Source: Pantoea sp. 1.19 (lineage in GTDB: Bacteria; Pseudomonadota; Gammaproteobacteria; Enterobacterales; Enterobacteriaceae). From it: DNA of 64,000 nt. Shown here in pieces: positions 18,466 through 27,588 of the stretch (position 1 is the stretch's first letter; every line of letters begins with the position of its first letter). Both the position numbers and the translations under genes were made by a program. The notes beneath the pieces were generated by a model, which saw only the letters and a list, made by a program, of their open reading frames with translations, did not search any database and was not told the DNA's origin. The stretch is taken from assembly GCF_001922585.1 (NCBI RefSeq), contig NZ_MRBS01000003.1, forward strand, positions 174,231 to 238,230, in the 5' to 3' direction.

Positions 18466-18631
18466 AATGGCCTTTTCTCCTCGGGCATAAACAGGCGCCT
18501 ATGCTAACGGGGGACGCGGAGGGAGAAAAGTACTGAAGTGTTCAGTATTCTCTGAATTGCATCAAACCGTTTCATTTTCACTCTTTTTGGGGCCCGCGCA
18601 CGTCCACAGACCCGCCGCCGGCCCCGTTCTC

Positions 18632-19609
18632 TCAGGCCGAAACCAGCACTTTGCCGCCGGCGCCGGGCTTCACGCTGGCGCGGACGGCCTGCTGAATATC
18701 CGCCAGGTCATACACGCCGCTCACCTGCAGGCAAATCACTCCGCGGATCACCAGCTCCAGCAATTCCGCCACGTTTGCCTGCATTTCCGCGGCTGGCGTG
18801 GTAGTGAGTAACTGGCTTAACCAGAATCCTTTCACCTGTAGTCCATTAAAAATCAGGCTGCTCTGTGGGATGACCATGGCCTCACCGGACATCATGCCAA
18901 ACGACAGCAGCAGCGCACCGCGGCCTAACAGCCTGGCCATCTCCGCCGACGCCTGGCCGCCCACGCTGTCCACGCCGGCCACGATCGCCTGCTCGCCCAC
19001 CAGCGCCCGGACATCCTTCTGCCAGTCAGCGCGTTCGGTGGCGACCACGTTGCGGATGCCCAGCGCGGAGAGCTCGGCAACCGCCGACTGGCGACGCACC
19101 AGGCTGATGACATTGATGCCTTTATACTGGGCCACCAGCGACAGCGTCTTCGCCACGGCGCCGGTGGCCGCATTTTGAATCATCCACTCGCCGGCACTGA
19201 CCGGCAGCGCCTGCAGCAGATGCAGCGCGCTAAGCGGCATGCCAATCAGCTGCGCCGCCGTGCGATCGTCTATCGCTTCCGGCATCGGCACCGCCGACGC
19301 GGCGTTGGCAATAAAATATTCCGCCCAGGTACCATGACAGCCGCCCACCGCGACGCGCTGGCCGATTTGGAGGTGACTCACCCCGTCACCCAGCGCGTCA
19401 ACGATACCGACGCCCTCGCTGCCGCCAATTGCCGGCAGGGTGGGTTTGTAACCGTAATCACCGGAAACGGTGAGCAAATCGTGATTATGGATCGCGGACA
19501 GGCGCATGTTTATGCGCACTTCGCCCGGACCGGGAGCGGGGATAGCGGTATCTTCGACCTGTAAAACGTCGCCGGGCTGACCGAAAACATGATGAACTGC
19601 ACTACGCAT
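18632..19609 (-). CDS. Zinc-independent MDR-family quinone oxidoreductase-like protein
   Basis: A 325-residue NAD(P)-dependent medium-chain dehydrogenase/reductase. The N-terminal GroES-like domain (GEVRINMRLSAIHNHDLLTV, GGSEGVGIVDALGDGV) lacks the catalytic zinc cysteines. The Rossmann nucleotide-binding region is at about residues 140-190 (MIQNAATGAVAKTLSLVAQY), where the usual glycine-rich AAAGGVG is degenerate (NAATGAV). The substrate is unknown; quinones or enones are typical. The ATG at 19609 follows AGGT; the upstream TTG at 19615 is less likely. Confidence 0.85.
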   Translation of the reverse strand: MRSAVHHVFGQPGDVLQVEDTAIPAPGPGEVRINMRLSAIHNHDLLTVSGDYGYKPTLPAIGGSEGVGIVDALGDGVSHLQIGQRVAVGGCHGTWAEYFIANAASAVPMPEAIDDRTAAQLIGMPLSALHLLQALPVSAGEWMIQNAATGAVAKTLSLVAQYKGINVISLVRRQSAVAELSALGIRNVVATERADWQKDVRALVGEQAIVAGVDSVGGQASAEMARLLGRGALLLSFGMMSGEAMVIPQSSLIFNGLQVKGFWLSQLLTTTPAAEMQANVAELLELVIRGVICLQVSGVYDLADIQQAVRASVKPGAGGKVLVSA

Positions 19610-19801
19610 AGTCAATACCTTTAGTGGTAGTGGAGGCGCTACGGTAACCTGCCGGGGCGGGCGGCGCTAAGCGGTCAGTGCCCCCTGCCGACCAGCGGCG
19701 AAATTTTTTTTAAGAACATCGCATCCATTTTCGCGCGCCGTTCGTATATCACGATGAAGGTAATCATACGGATTACCCCCTTTACTGATTGAGGCTTAAC
19801 C

Positions 19802-20359
19802 ATGAAAACGCTGATGCGCTCCGTACTCGTGATAACCCTGTTTGCCGGATCTGCCTCCCTCGCCGTCGCCGCTGACCACCCCGTGATGGTCGGCGGTGCG
19901 CCCATGTATCCTTCAAAGAACATCATAGAAAACGCCGTCAATTCTGGCGAACACAAAACCCTGGTCGCCGCGGTAAAAGCCGCCGGGCTGGTAGAGACGT
20001 TACAGGGCAAAGGCCCCTTTACCGTATTTGCCCCCACTGACGCGGCGTTTGCCAAACTGCCGGCCGGTACCGTGGACAGCCTGGTGAAGCCGGAGAACAA
20101 AGCCAAACTGGCTAATATTCTGACTTACCACGTGGTCGCCGGTAATTACGATATGAAAGCGCTGGAGAAAAAAGTCCGCGAGGGCGGCGGCAAAGCCGAG
20201 TTGAAAACCGTCAACGGCGGTCAACTGACGGTGATGCAAAATGGCCCACACAATCTGCAGCTGAAAGATAATCAGGGCAACGTGGCCAATATCAGCATCT
20301 GGGACGTCAGGCAGAGCAACGGCGTGATCGATGTGATTGATACCGTGCTGATGCCGTAA
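19802..20359 (+). CDS. Secreted fasciclin-domain protein
   Basis: A 185-residue exported protein with signal peptide (SVLVITLFAGSASLAVAA) and one fasciclin domain. Both conserved fasciclin boxes are present: GPFTVFAPTDAAFAKLPAGT (residues about 77-96) and LANILTYHVVAGNY (about 104-117), ending NGVIDVIDTVLMP. Fasciclin domains mediate adhesion and matrix contacts. It stands directly before an ECF sigma factor and anti-sigma factor, the same association as mycobacterial MPT70/83 with SigK/RskA, so it is a candidate member of their regulon. Confidence 0.92.
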   Translation: MKTLMRSVLVITLFAGSASLAVAADHPVMVGGAPMYPSKNIIENAVNSGEHKTLVAAVKAAGLVETLQGKGPFTVFAPTDAAFAKLPAGTVDSLVKPENKAKLANILTYHVVAGNYDMKALEKKVREGGGKAELKTVNGGQLTVMQNGPHNLQLKDNQGNVANISIWDVRQSNGVIDVIDTVLMP

Positions 20360-20409
20360 GCTGACTATACTTGGGGCAAAGTCTATCTTTGCCCCCCAGC
20401 AGGAGCGTC

Positions 20410-20952
20410 ATGACGCCGGTCAACCAACCGCAGTTAGAGGCTTTACTGGCCCGCAGTCAGGCGGGCGATCGCGAGGCATTTGCCCTGCTCTACCGTGTGA
20501 CCTCGCCGACGCTGTTTAGCCTGGCGTGGCGCATGCTGCGCGATCGGGCGCTGGCGGAAGAGCTTCTTCAGGAACTCTATTTACAGCTGTGGCGCGAACC
20601 GGCGGATTACGATCCGGCGCGCGCCTCGATGTTGACCTGGCTGTCGGTGCGCTTACGCCATCGGGTGATTGATGAGATGCGGCGACGGAAGCTGCAGCCG
20701 CTGGCCAGCGATCCTCACGATCTGTCTGAATGGGTCGGGGAGGAAGACGCGATAGCCGATGACAGCGCCGCCGCGCGTCTGCGGGCGTGTCTGCGCGGGC
20801 TGAGCCCCGAACAGCGTCAGTGCATCTCGCTGGCCTGGTATCAGGATCTCTCACAGCGTGAAATTGCCCTTCACTGTGCCCAACCGCTCGGCACCATTAA
20901 AAGCTGGATTCGCCGCGCCCTGGCGCAGCTAAAAGAGTGTACCGGACGATGA
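20410..20952 (+). CDS. ECF sigma factor (SigK-like)
   Basis: A 180-residue sigma-70 family factor with region 2 (ALLYRVTSPTLFSLAWRMLR, AEELLQELYLQLWREPADYD, MLTWLSVRLRHRVIDEMRRR) and region 4 helix-turn-helix (DLSQREIALHCAQPLGTIKS). The start at 20410 is chosen because AGGAG lies directly upstream; the open frame extends to 20371 without a site. It overlaps the anti-sigma gene by ATGA, a sign of translational coupling. It directs RNA polymerase to its own regulon when released by the anti-sigma factor. Confidence 0.93.
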   Translation: MTPVNQPQLEALLARSQAGDREAFALLYRVTSPTLFSLAWRMLRDRALAEELLQELYLQLWREPADYDPARASMLTWLSVRLRHRVIDEMRRRKLQPLASDPHDLSEWVGEEDAIADDSAAARLRACLRGLSPEQRQCISLAWYQDLSQREIALHCAQPLGTIKSWIRRALAQLKECTGR

Positions 20953-21611
20953 AGCGCCACGATGAACGAGACAGCCTGCTCGCCGCCAGCTACGCCCTTG
21001 GCACGCTGCGTGGTCCGGCACGTCGGCGCTTTGCCCGTCGGCTGGCGCTGTCGCCTGAACTGCAGCGGCTGGTGATTCACTGGCAGCAGGTATTTCTTGC
21101 GCAGGAGAGCAGTGCTCCGCGCTATCAGCCCTCCCCGGGCCTGTGGGCACGCATTGCCCAGCAGATTAGTCCTCCACAGGCGCCGGTTCGCCCGACCGTG
21201 CGGCGGTGGTGGAGCGGCTGGGCGGTCGCGGCCGTGCTGACGGCGCTGTGGGTGTGGCGTGAGGCCACACCGCCGTCCCTGCCGCCGCTGTTTCCGGTCA
21301 CCCAGCTGGTGACCACCAGCAGTCAGCAGCCGGCGTGGAGCGTACTGCGTCAGCAAAATCGCTACTGGATTACTCCCCTGCAGCCGCTAACGCCGCCGGA
21401 CGGTCGCGTACTGGAGCTGTGGCTGATCGCCGATCGGCAGCCGCCGCAATCGCTGGGGGTGATTAACGGTCAGCGTGCGCGGATAATTTTCCTGCCGGCG
21501 GGCAGGCAGGCTGCCGGGATGCTGGCGATAACCGATGAGCCGCCGGGCGGCGCACCGGCGGGCAAACCCACCGGGCGCGTGCTTTATCAGGGAGGGCTAA
21601 CGCCACTTTAG
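20949..21611 (+). CDS. Anti-sigma factor (RskA family)
   Basis: A 220-residue membrane protein. The N-terminal cytoplasmic part (LLAASYALGTLRGPARRRFA) is the sigma-binding anti-sigma domain, followed by one membrane segment near residues 93-108 (GWAVAAVLTALWVW). A periplasmic RskA domain follows, with WITPLQPLTPPDGRVLELWL and TDEPPGGAPAGKPTGRVLYQ, the GxPxGxxLYxG block of the family. It starts inside the sigma gene's stop codon. It probably holds the sigma factor at the inner membrane until proteolysis in response to an envelope signal. Confidence 0.92.
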   Translation: MKRHDERDSLLAASYALGTLRGPARRRFARRLALSPELQRLVIHWQQVFLAQESSAPRYQPSPGLWARIAQQISPPQAPVRPTVRRWWSGWAVAAVLTALWVWREATPPSLPPLFPVTQLVTTSSQQPAWSVLRQQNRYWITPLQPLTPPDGRVLELWLIADRQPPQSLGVINGQRARIIFLPAGRQAAGMLAITDEPPGGAPAGKPTGRVLYQGGLTPL

Positions 21612-21693
21612 CTAAAGGATATTTTCCCCATTCTTCTCAGGGTCATCTACGCTTAGGGATGGATTATTTACCGCCATTAAATGGAGAGTAGCA

Positions 21694-23160
21694 ATGAGCG
21701 AAGATAAACGTAAGCCGACCACAACGGATGCGGGGATTCCGGTAGCCAGTGATGAACACTCCCTGAGCGTGGGGCCCGACGGCCCGATCGTGCTGCACGA
21801 TCACTACCTTATTGAGCAAATGGCCAACTTTAACCGCGAACGTATTCCCGAGCGGCAACCGCATGCCAAAGGCAGCGGCGCCTTTGGCCATTTTCAGGTG
21901 ACAGAAGATGTCAGTCGCTACACTAAAGCAGCGCTGTTCCAGCCTGGCGTAAAAACCGATGTGCTTATGCGCTTCTCTACCGTAGCGGGCGAACGCGGCA
22001 GTCCGGATACCTGGCGCGATCCGCGCGGCTTCTCGGTGAAGTTTTACACCACCGAGGGCAATTACGACATGGTCGGCAATAACACCCCGGTCTTCTTTAT
22101 CCGCGACCCGATGAAATTTCAGCATTTTATTCGTTCCCAGAAGCGCCGCGCCGACAACAACCTGCGCGATAACGATATGCAGTGGGATTTCTGGACGCTG
22201 TCGCCAGAGTCGGCTCACCAGGTGACCTGGCTGATGGGGGATCGCGGCATCCCGAAAACCTGGCGGCACATGAACGGCTACTCCAGCCATACCTATATGT
22301 GGGTCAACGCCGAGGGCGAGAAGTTTTGGGTGAAATATCACTTTAAAACCGACCAGGGCATTGCGTGTCTGACCCAGGAACAGGCGGATACCCTTGCCGG
22401 TCAGGATGGGGACTACCATACCCGCGATCTGTATAACGCCATTGCGCAAGGCGAGTTCCCGAGCTGGACGCTGTGGATGCAGATCATGCCGTTCGCCGAC
22501 GCCGAGACCTATCGCTACAACCCCTTCGATCTCACCAAAGTCTGGCCGCACAGCGACTACCCGCTGATAAAAGTGGGCACGCTCCAGCTGAACCGTAATC
22601 CAACCGATAACCATGCGCAGATTGAACAGGCGGCGTTCGAGCCCAATAATCTGGTGCCGGGGATCGGTCTGAGCCCGGACAAGATGCTGATGGGCCGCAT
22701 CTTTGCCTACGCCGACGCGCACCGCGCCCGTCTGGGCGTTAACTACAAGCAGATTCCGGTTAATGCTCCGCAATCGCCGGTTAACAGCTATAGCAAGGAC
22801 GGTGCGATGCGTATTACCCCGGTCTCTGACCCGGTGTATGCGCCAAACTCCAAAGGCGGCCCGGCGGCGGACGGCGAGCGCTTCCCTACCGATTCGGTCT
22901 GGGAGTCCGGCGGTGAGATGGTCCGCGCGCCCTACTCGCTGCGCAAGGACGATGACGACGTTAGCCAGGCAAACCAGCTGATTAATCAGGTGATGGATGA
23001 CGCGGCCCGCGAGCGCCTGGTGAATAACGTTGCCGGGCACCTGCTGAATGGCGTACAGGAGCCGGTGCTGTCCCGCGCCTTTGAGTACTGGCGTAATATC
23101 GATCGCGCCATCGGCGACCGCATTGCGCAAAAAGTGCAGGCGGCCCATCGCCAGTCCTGA
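21694..23160 (+). CDS. Monofunctional haem catalase (clade 3, KatA-like)
   Basis: A 488-residue small-subunit catalase that converts hydrogen peroxide to water and oxygen. Catalytic His57 ([15 protein letters not shown]) and Asn130 ([13 protein letters not shown]) are present, as is the haem-ligand tyrosine motif [14 protein letters not shown] near residue 340. No signal peptide is visible, so it is cytoplasmic. GGAGAG precedes the ATG. It is followed by a terminator and preceded closely by the anti-sigma gene, leaving about 80 bases for its own promoter. Confidence 0.96.
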   Translation: MSEDKRKPTTTDAGIPVASDEHSLSVGPDGPIVLHDHYLIEQMANFNRERIPERQPHAKGSGAFGHFQVTEDVSRYTKAALFQPGVKTDVLMRFSTVAGERGSPDTWRDPRGFSVKFYTTEGNYDMVGNNTPVFFIRDPMKFQHFIRSQKRRADNNLRDNDMQWDFWTLSPESAHQVTWLMGDRGIPKTWRHMNGYSSHTYMWVNAEGEKFWVKYHFKTDQGIACLTQEQADTLAGQDGDYHTRDLYNAIAQGEFPSWTLWMQIMPFADAETYRYNPFDLTKVWPHSDYPLIKVGTLQLNRNPTDNHAQIEQAAFEPNNLVPGIGLSPDKMLMGRIFAYADAHRARLGVNYKQIPVNAPQSPVNSYSKDGAMRITPVSDPVYAPNSKGGPAADGERFPTDSVWESGGEMVRAPYSLRKDDDDVSQANQLINQVMDDAARERLVNNVAGHLLNGVQEPVLSRAFEYWRNIDRAIGDRIAQKVQAAHRQS

Positions 23161-23177
23161 CAGCCCCAGAGTTTGCC

Positions 23178-23201
23178 AGCCTCCTGCGGGAGGCTTTTTT
23201 A
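23178..23201 (+). terminator. Rho-independent terminator after the catalase gene
   Basis: AGCCTCC, a TGCG loop and GGAGGCT form a perfect 7-bp stem followed by six T residues, 17 bases after the catalase stop. Confidence 0.9.
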
Positions 23202-23281
23202 TTGCTAAACCCGCACAGAATTCACTGGACTCCCTGCCGCGCGTGCCGATAACACCCTTTTACACCACGGGAGAATAAGGC

Positions 23282-24829
23282 ATGAAAGTGTCCACTCGAT
23301 TAACCACGGGATTTGGCATCCTGATCGTCTTGTTAATAGCGTGCTCGGCCATGGCGCTCCATACGCTGCACACCGCGCGTGACGGCATGAATCGCGTCGT
23401 CAATGTTAACTTTGAAAAGTACCAGCGCGTGATGGAAATGCATGCCGCCATGCGGGATATCGCGGTGGCGGTGCGCAACGTGGTGCTGTTTACCGACGCG
23501 GAGGACATTAACGCCGAGGTGCGCCGGGTTGACCGCCAGCGTCAGCAGTACATCGCGCTGCGCGAATCGCTGACCGCCCTGATGCGCGCCACGCCGGCGA
23601 CGCCGGAAGGTGCCGCCGCGCTGAGTGATATTCTGGCACAGGAGGGGCCGGCGTTCAGTACCCTTAGCAACGTGATGGCGCTGGGTCAGGCGCGGCGCAC
23701 GCAAGAGGCCGCGCAGGCGCTGTTAACCCAGGCGCGCAAGCCGCAGCAGGCACTGCTGGCCTCCCTGAGCCGGCTGGCTGACGTGCAGGATGCGTTAAAC
23801 ACGCGCGAGGCGGAGGCCAGCGCTAATCGTACCGCGCGCGCCTCGGCGCTACTGCTCGGGCTGGTGCTTATCTCTATCCTCACCGCCTGCCTCACCGGGG
23901 TGCTGATCATCCGCAGCCTGCTGAAGCAGCTGGGCAGTGAACCCGCCCTTGCACAGCAGCTGGCGCAGCATATCGCCGGTGGCGATCTCACCACGCCGAT
24001 TGTGCTGCGCCATAACGATCGCCACAGCCTGCTGGCTTTCCTCAGTGAGATGCAAAGTCAGCTACGCCGGCTGGTTAGCGAAATTAAAACCGCCGCCGCC
24101 GGGGTGGGCAATGCCGCCGATGAAATCGCGCAGGGTAACGTAGAGCTCTCCTCGCGAACCGAAGAGCAGGCAGCCGCGCTACAGCAGACCGCCAGCAGCA
24201 TGGAGCAGCTGACCGCCACGGTGAAAAGCAATGCCAACGGCGCCAGCCACACCGCCGCCACCGCTCGAGAGATGGCCGCCATCGCCGTCGCCGGCGAGCG
24301 GGATGTGATGGCCATGTCGGCAACCATGCATGATATCGCCCTCAGCTCGGCGAAAGTACGTGAGATAACCGCGGTGATCGAGGGCATTGCTTTTCAGACC
24401 AATATCCTGGCGCTGAATGCCGCAGTCGAGGCCGCGCGCGCCGGCGAACAGGGGCGCGGATTCGCGGTGGTAGCCGGTGAGGTGCGTACCCTCGCCCAGC
24501 GCAGCGCCACGGCCGCCCGGGAGATTAAAACGCTGATTGAAACCGCGGTCAGTCAGGTCGCCACCGGCGTCAGCGTCGCCGAAGGCACTCGCGGCAGCAT
24601 CACTCGCGTAGTGGAAACGGTGAAAACGCTGGCCGGGGCCATGGATGAGATTGCGCTGGCCTCGCAGGAGCAGATGCAGGGAATTGCGCAGATTAGCGTG
24701 GCGGTTACGCAGATGGACGGGGTGACGCAGAGTAATGCGGCGCTGGTTGAAGAGTCGACCAGCGCCTCGCAGTCACTCTCTGGACAAGTGCGGGCGCTGC
24801 GTGACATGGTGGGAACCTTTCGGGTGTGA
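23282..24829 (+). CDS. Methyl-accepting chemotaxis protein (4HB-type sensor)
   Basis: A 515-residue chemoreceptor. Membrane segment 1 is at about 8-28 ([16 protein letters not shown]), a four-helix-bundle periplasmic sensor spans about 30-185, and membrane segment 2 is near 188-212. A HAMP region ([17 protein letters not shown]) precedes the cytoplasmic signalling hairpin with the invariant tip [20 protein letters not shown]. The protein stops at MVGTFRV and has no C-terminal NWETF-type tether for CheR/CheB. The ligand is unknown; nearby catalase, sigma and fasciclin genes do not identify it. Confidence 0.94.
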   Translation: MKVSTRLTTGFGILIVLLIACSAMALHTLHTARDGMNRVVNVNFEKYQRVMEMHAAMRDIAVAVRNVVLFTDAEDINAEVRRVDRQRQQYIALRESLTALMRATPATPEGAAALSDILAQEGPAFSTLSNVMALGQARRTQEAAQALLTQARKPQQALLASLSRLADVQDALNTREAEASANRTARASALLLGLVLISILTACLTGVLIIRSLLKQLGSEPALAQQLAQHIAGGDLTTPIVLRHNDRHSLLAFLSEMQSQLRRLVSEIKTAAAGVGNAADEIAQGNVELSSRTEEQAAALQQTASSMEQLTATVKSNANGASHTAATAREMAAIAVAGERDVMAMSATMHDIALSSAKVREITAVIEGIAFQTNILALNAAVEAARAGEQGRGFAVVAGEVRTLAQRSATAAREIKTLIETAVSQVATGVSVAEGTRGSITRVVETVKTLAGAMDEIALASQEQMQGIAQISVAVTQMDGVTQSNAALVEESTSASQSLSGQVRALRDMVGTFRV

Positions 24830-24836
24830 GGCCTGG

Positions 24837-24862
24837 GGTGGCAGCCCGCGCCGGCTGCCACC
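24837..24862. terminator. Stem-loop between convergent chemoreceptor and permease genes
   Basis: GGTGGCAGCC and GGCTGCCACC form a perfect 10-bp stem with a 6-nt loop, centred between two convergent stop codons. No strong T tract flanks it, so activity as a bidirectional terminator is likely but not certain. Confidence 0.6.
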
Positions 24863-24873
24863 TCAGTCAGGCT

Positions 24874-26118
24874 TTACCAACCGGACGGCAACAGATTAAA
24901 CAGCGCGGCAATCGCGTAGGCGCCGCTGGCCAGATAGATGCTCACGATAACCACCCGTACCAGCCAGTGCGTTATCAGCGCGTGACACTGCCATTGCGGC
25001 TGCCGATCGCCGCGACGACGGGCGCCGTTAAGGATCATCATCGGCATGATTGACAGCACCACCCCGCTAAAGACCCCCGCGATGTACAGCGCATTAACAA
25101 ACGAGACCAGCCCGCTGTAGGCCAGCACAAACGGCGGCACCACCACCAGCATCATGGCCCAGAAACGCTTACCCTTATCACCATCGACGTTCCAGCGAAA
25201 ACGATCGCCAAGGTTGGTCAGGAAGCTACCGCCCAGTCCCCAATAGGAGGTGAGCATCGCGCACAGTGCGAAAATGTTCGCTGAGAAGAATGCCCACTGC
25301 CCCAGCGCCTCTCCCCAGCTGATGGTAGCCACTTCCGAAACGTTGCTTAATCCGGTCAGCGCAATCACCGACAGCGGCACCGCGGCCAGCAGGACAAACG
25401 TGATAACCATGCCGGTAATGATCGCCTTGGGCAGCTGGGCCGGTTTGTCGCTGAAGCCGCGCGCCATCTCCGGTACGATATACTGCGCGGAAAAACAAAA
25501 TACCACCACGTTAAACACCGGGATCATATACAGCCAGCTGCCTTCCAGCAGGTGGCCGAAGTCAGTGCGCTCCTGCAGCAGGGTAGCGCTGAACAGCAGC
25601 ACCAGTACCAGCACCATGCAGGCGCAAATCGCCTTTTCCCCCCGGCCAATCGCCTTCAGCCCCAGCCAGAGGATCCCTGCCGCCGGCAGGAAAAACAGCA
25701 GGCTGCCAACGGTAGCGGGCAGCCCCAGTAGCGAGCTGAGTAGCTTGCCGCTGCCGCTCATGTAGGCGGTTAACGCGCCGAGCGAGTTAACGCTAACCGA
25801 GGCGAACATCAGCCAGCTGCCGGGACGGCCCACGTAGCGCTGGGCCAGGCCGCTGAGCTGCAGGTGTGAACGGGTGCGCAGGGTCGACTCCGCCACGTAG
25901 AGCATGGTGATGGTGGTAAAGACCCCGACCACCACCAGCCAAAACAGCAGCGGCATGTAGCCGGCTTTGCGCGATGCATAGACAATCGACAGCACGCCCG
26001 CACCGATATTGGTGCCCACGATCATCGCAACGCCTTCGATAAAACTCAGTGGTTTACCCTGAACCGGGGCCGCAGTGGCGCTTTTTTTGGCTCCAGGCCA
26101 GGTGGTTTCATAAGACAT
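24874..26118 (-). CDS. Aromatic/hydroxy amino-acid permease (HAAAP family)
   Basis: A 414-residue inner-membrane transporter with about 11 membrane segments, related to TyrP, Mtr and the serine/tryptophan carriers. The conserved first segment reads FIEGVAMIVGTNIGAGVLSI. The start at 26118 has GGGAG upstream; a frame to 26181 would add 21 hydrophilic residues. It lies 80 bases downstream of gabT on the same strand and is probably cotranscribed, so it likely imports the amino acid or amine used by the aminotransferase. The substrate itself cannot be read from sequence. Confidence 0.88.
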   Translation of the reverse strand: MSYETTWPGAKKSATAAPVQGKPLSFIEGVAMIVGTNIGAGVLSIVYASRKAGYMPLLFWLVVVGVFTTITMLYVAESTLRTRSHLQLSGLAQRYVGRPGSWLMFASVSVNSLGALTAYMSGSGKLLSSLLGLPATVGSLLFFLPAAGILWLGLKAIGRGEKAICACMVLVLVLLFSATLLQERTDFGHLLEGSWLYMIPVFNVVVFCFSAQYIVPEMARGFSDKPAQLPKAIITGMVITFVLLAAVPLSVIALTGLSNVSEVATISWGEALGQWAFFSANIFALCAMLTSYWGLGGSFLTNLGDRFRWNVDGDKGKRFWAMMLVVVPPFVLAYSGLVSFVNALYIAGVFSGVVLSIMPMMILNGARRRGDRQPQWQCHALITHWLVRVVIVSIYLASGAYAIAALFNLLPSGW

Positions 26119-26198
26119 AACTCTCCCGAGGCACCTGCTGTGCCGCTGATGTGGTGTGTCGTGTGGGTTGCCGGGCGGCACCGGGCCGCCCGCGCGCC

Positions 26199-27476
26199 TT
26201 ACTGCTGGGCAGTGAGCGCCTGTTGCAGGAGGCTGAGCGCCTGACGGAACTGCCCCTCCGGGATGGTCAGCGGATAGAGGAAGCGGATCACGTTACCCGC
26301 CGGGCCACAGGTCAGCAGCAGCAGACCGTTTGCCATCGCGTGCTGCTGCACCGCGCGCGCCATCTCCGCGTCCGGCTGGCCACTCTGCGGACAGCAGAAC
26401 TCAACCGCCACCATCGAGCCGCGGGCGCGAATATCGGCGATCGCCGGCAGGCTCTTCTGCGCCTGCTGCAGCACTTCCACCAGCGCTACGCCGAGCTGAT
26501 TAGCCCGCTCGCACAGCTGCTCTTTATCGATGACGTCCAGCACCGCATGCGCCGCCGCGACCGCCAGTGGGTTGCCGGCATAGGTGCCGCCGAGACCGCC
26601 GGGAGCAGGCGCATCCATGACCTCCGCGCGACCGGTCACCGCCGACAGCGGCATACCGCCGGCCAGGCTTTTCGCCTGGGTTATCAGATCCGCCCGCACG
26701 GCGTAATGCTCCATAGCAAACAGCTTACCGGTGCGGGCGTAGCCGCTCTGCACCTCATCGGCAATCAGCAGAATACCGTGCGCGTCGCAGCAGGCGCGCA
26801 GGCGGGTCATAAACTCGGCGGGAGCAATGTGGAATCCGCCCTCGCCCTGCACCGGCTCCAGCACGATGGCCGCGACGTCCTGCGGGGCAATCGCCTGGGC
26901 AAACAGCGCGTTCAGGCTCTCCATCGCGTCATCTACGCTGATGCCGCGCAGCGCGTTCGGATAGCGGCCGTGGAACACGGAGGCCGGCATCGGGCCAAAA
27001 TCGCGCTTATACGGTGCCACTTTGCCGGTCATTGCCATCGTCATAAAGGTACGACCGTGGAAGGCGCCGCCAAAGGTGATGATCCCCGGCCGGCCGGTGC
27101 TGGCGCGGGCAATTTTCACCGCGTTCTCCACCGCTTCGGCGCCGGTGGTAAAAAAGGCCGTTTTTGCCGCGCCGGCAATCGGTGCGCGGGCGTTGATGCG
27201 CTCGGCCAGCGACACGTAGCTTTCGTAAGGCACGACCTGATAGGCCGTATGGGTAAACTGATTCAGCTGTTCGGCAATCGCCGCGGTGACGGTTGGATGG
27301 CGGTGACCGGTATTCAGTACGGCGATCCCGGCGGCAAAATCGATATACTCGCGCCCTTCCACATCCCACAGGGTGGCATTTTCCGCGCGCTCGGCGAACC
27401 ACTGACACATGACGCCCACGCCGCGCGGAGTGGCCTGCAGCTTACGCTGATTCAGATCTGCGTTTTTCCCGTCCAT
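26199..27476 (-). CDS. gabT: 4-aminobutyrate aminotransferase family enzyme
   Basis: A 425-residue class III PLP aminotransferase that closely follows E. coli GabT over its length: NATLWDVEGREYIDFAAGIA, FFTTGAEAVENAVKIARAST, VLEPVQGEGGFHIAPAEFM, LIADEVQSGYARTGKLFAME and GGLGGTYAGNPLAVAA. The PLP-binding lysine is in LITQAKSLAGGMP near residue 268. It moves the amino group of GABA to 2-oxoglutarate, giving succinate semialdehyde. PuuE or another omega-amino-acid transaminase is a possible alternative. No gabD is visible nearby. The divergent MocR-type gene suggests inducible control. Confidence 0.9.
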   Translation of the reverse strand: MDGKNADLNQRKLQATPRGVGVMCQWFAERAENATLWDVEGREYIDFAAGIAVLNTGHRHPTVTAAIAEQLNQFTHTAYQVVPYESYVSLAERINARAPIAGAAKTAFFTTGAEAVENAVKIARASTGRPGIITFGGAFHGRTFMTMAMTGKVAPYKRDFGPMPASVFHGRYPNALRGISVDDAMESLNALFAQAIAPQDVAAIVLEPVQGEGGFHIAPAEFMTRLRACCDAHGILLIADEVQSGYARTGKLFAMEHYAVRADLITQAKSLAGGMPLSAVTGRAEVMDAPAPGGLGGTYAGNPLAVAAAHAVLDVIDKEQLCERANQLGVALVEVLQQAQKSLPAIADIRARGSMVAVEFCCPQSGQPDAEMARAVQQHAMANGLLLLTCGPAGNVIRFLYPLTIPEGQFRQALSLLQQALTAQQ

Positions 27477-27588
27477 CCTGTTACCTCATCGTTGTTCATT
27501 GTTTACAAAAGTTAAAGAATACCGTTTATTAATCCGCACTTTTGCAAACTAACACCAGAGCCATTTACCACACACCGGGGGGAGCCAA

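Noticed and set aside
21664-23148. Minus-strand open frame of 494 codons opposite the catalase gene
   Set aside because: Antisense shadow of a GC-rich gene; no ribosome site and no recognisable protein, whereas the plus strand encodes a full catalase with all catalytic residues.
26151-27515. Plus-strand open frame of 454 codons opposite gabT
   Set aside because: Antisense shadow with His/Arg-rich low-information sequence; gabT on the minus strand is complete.
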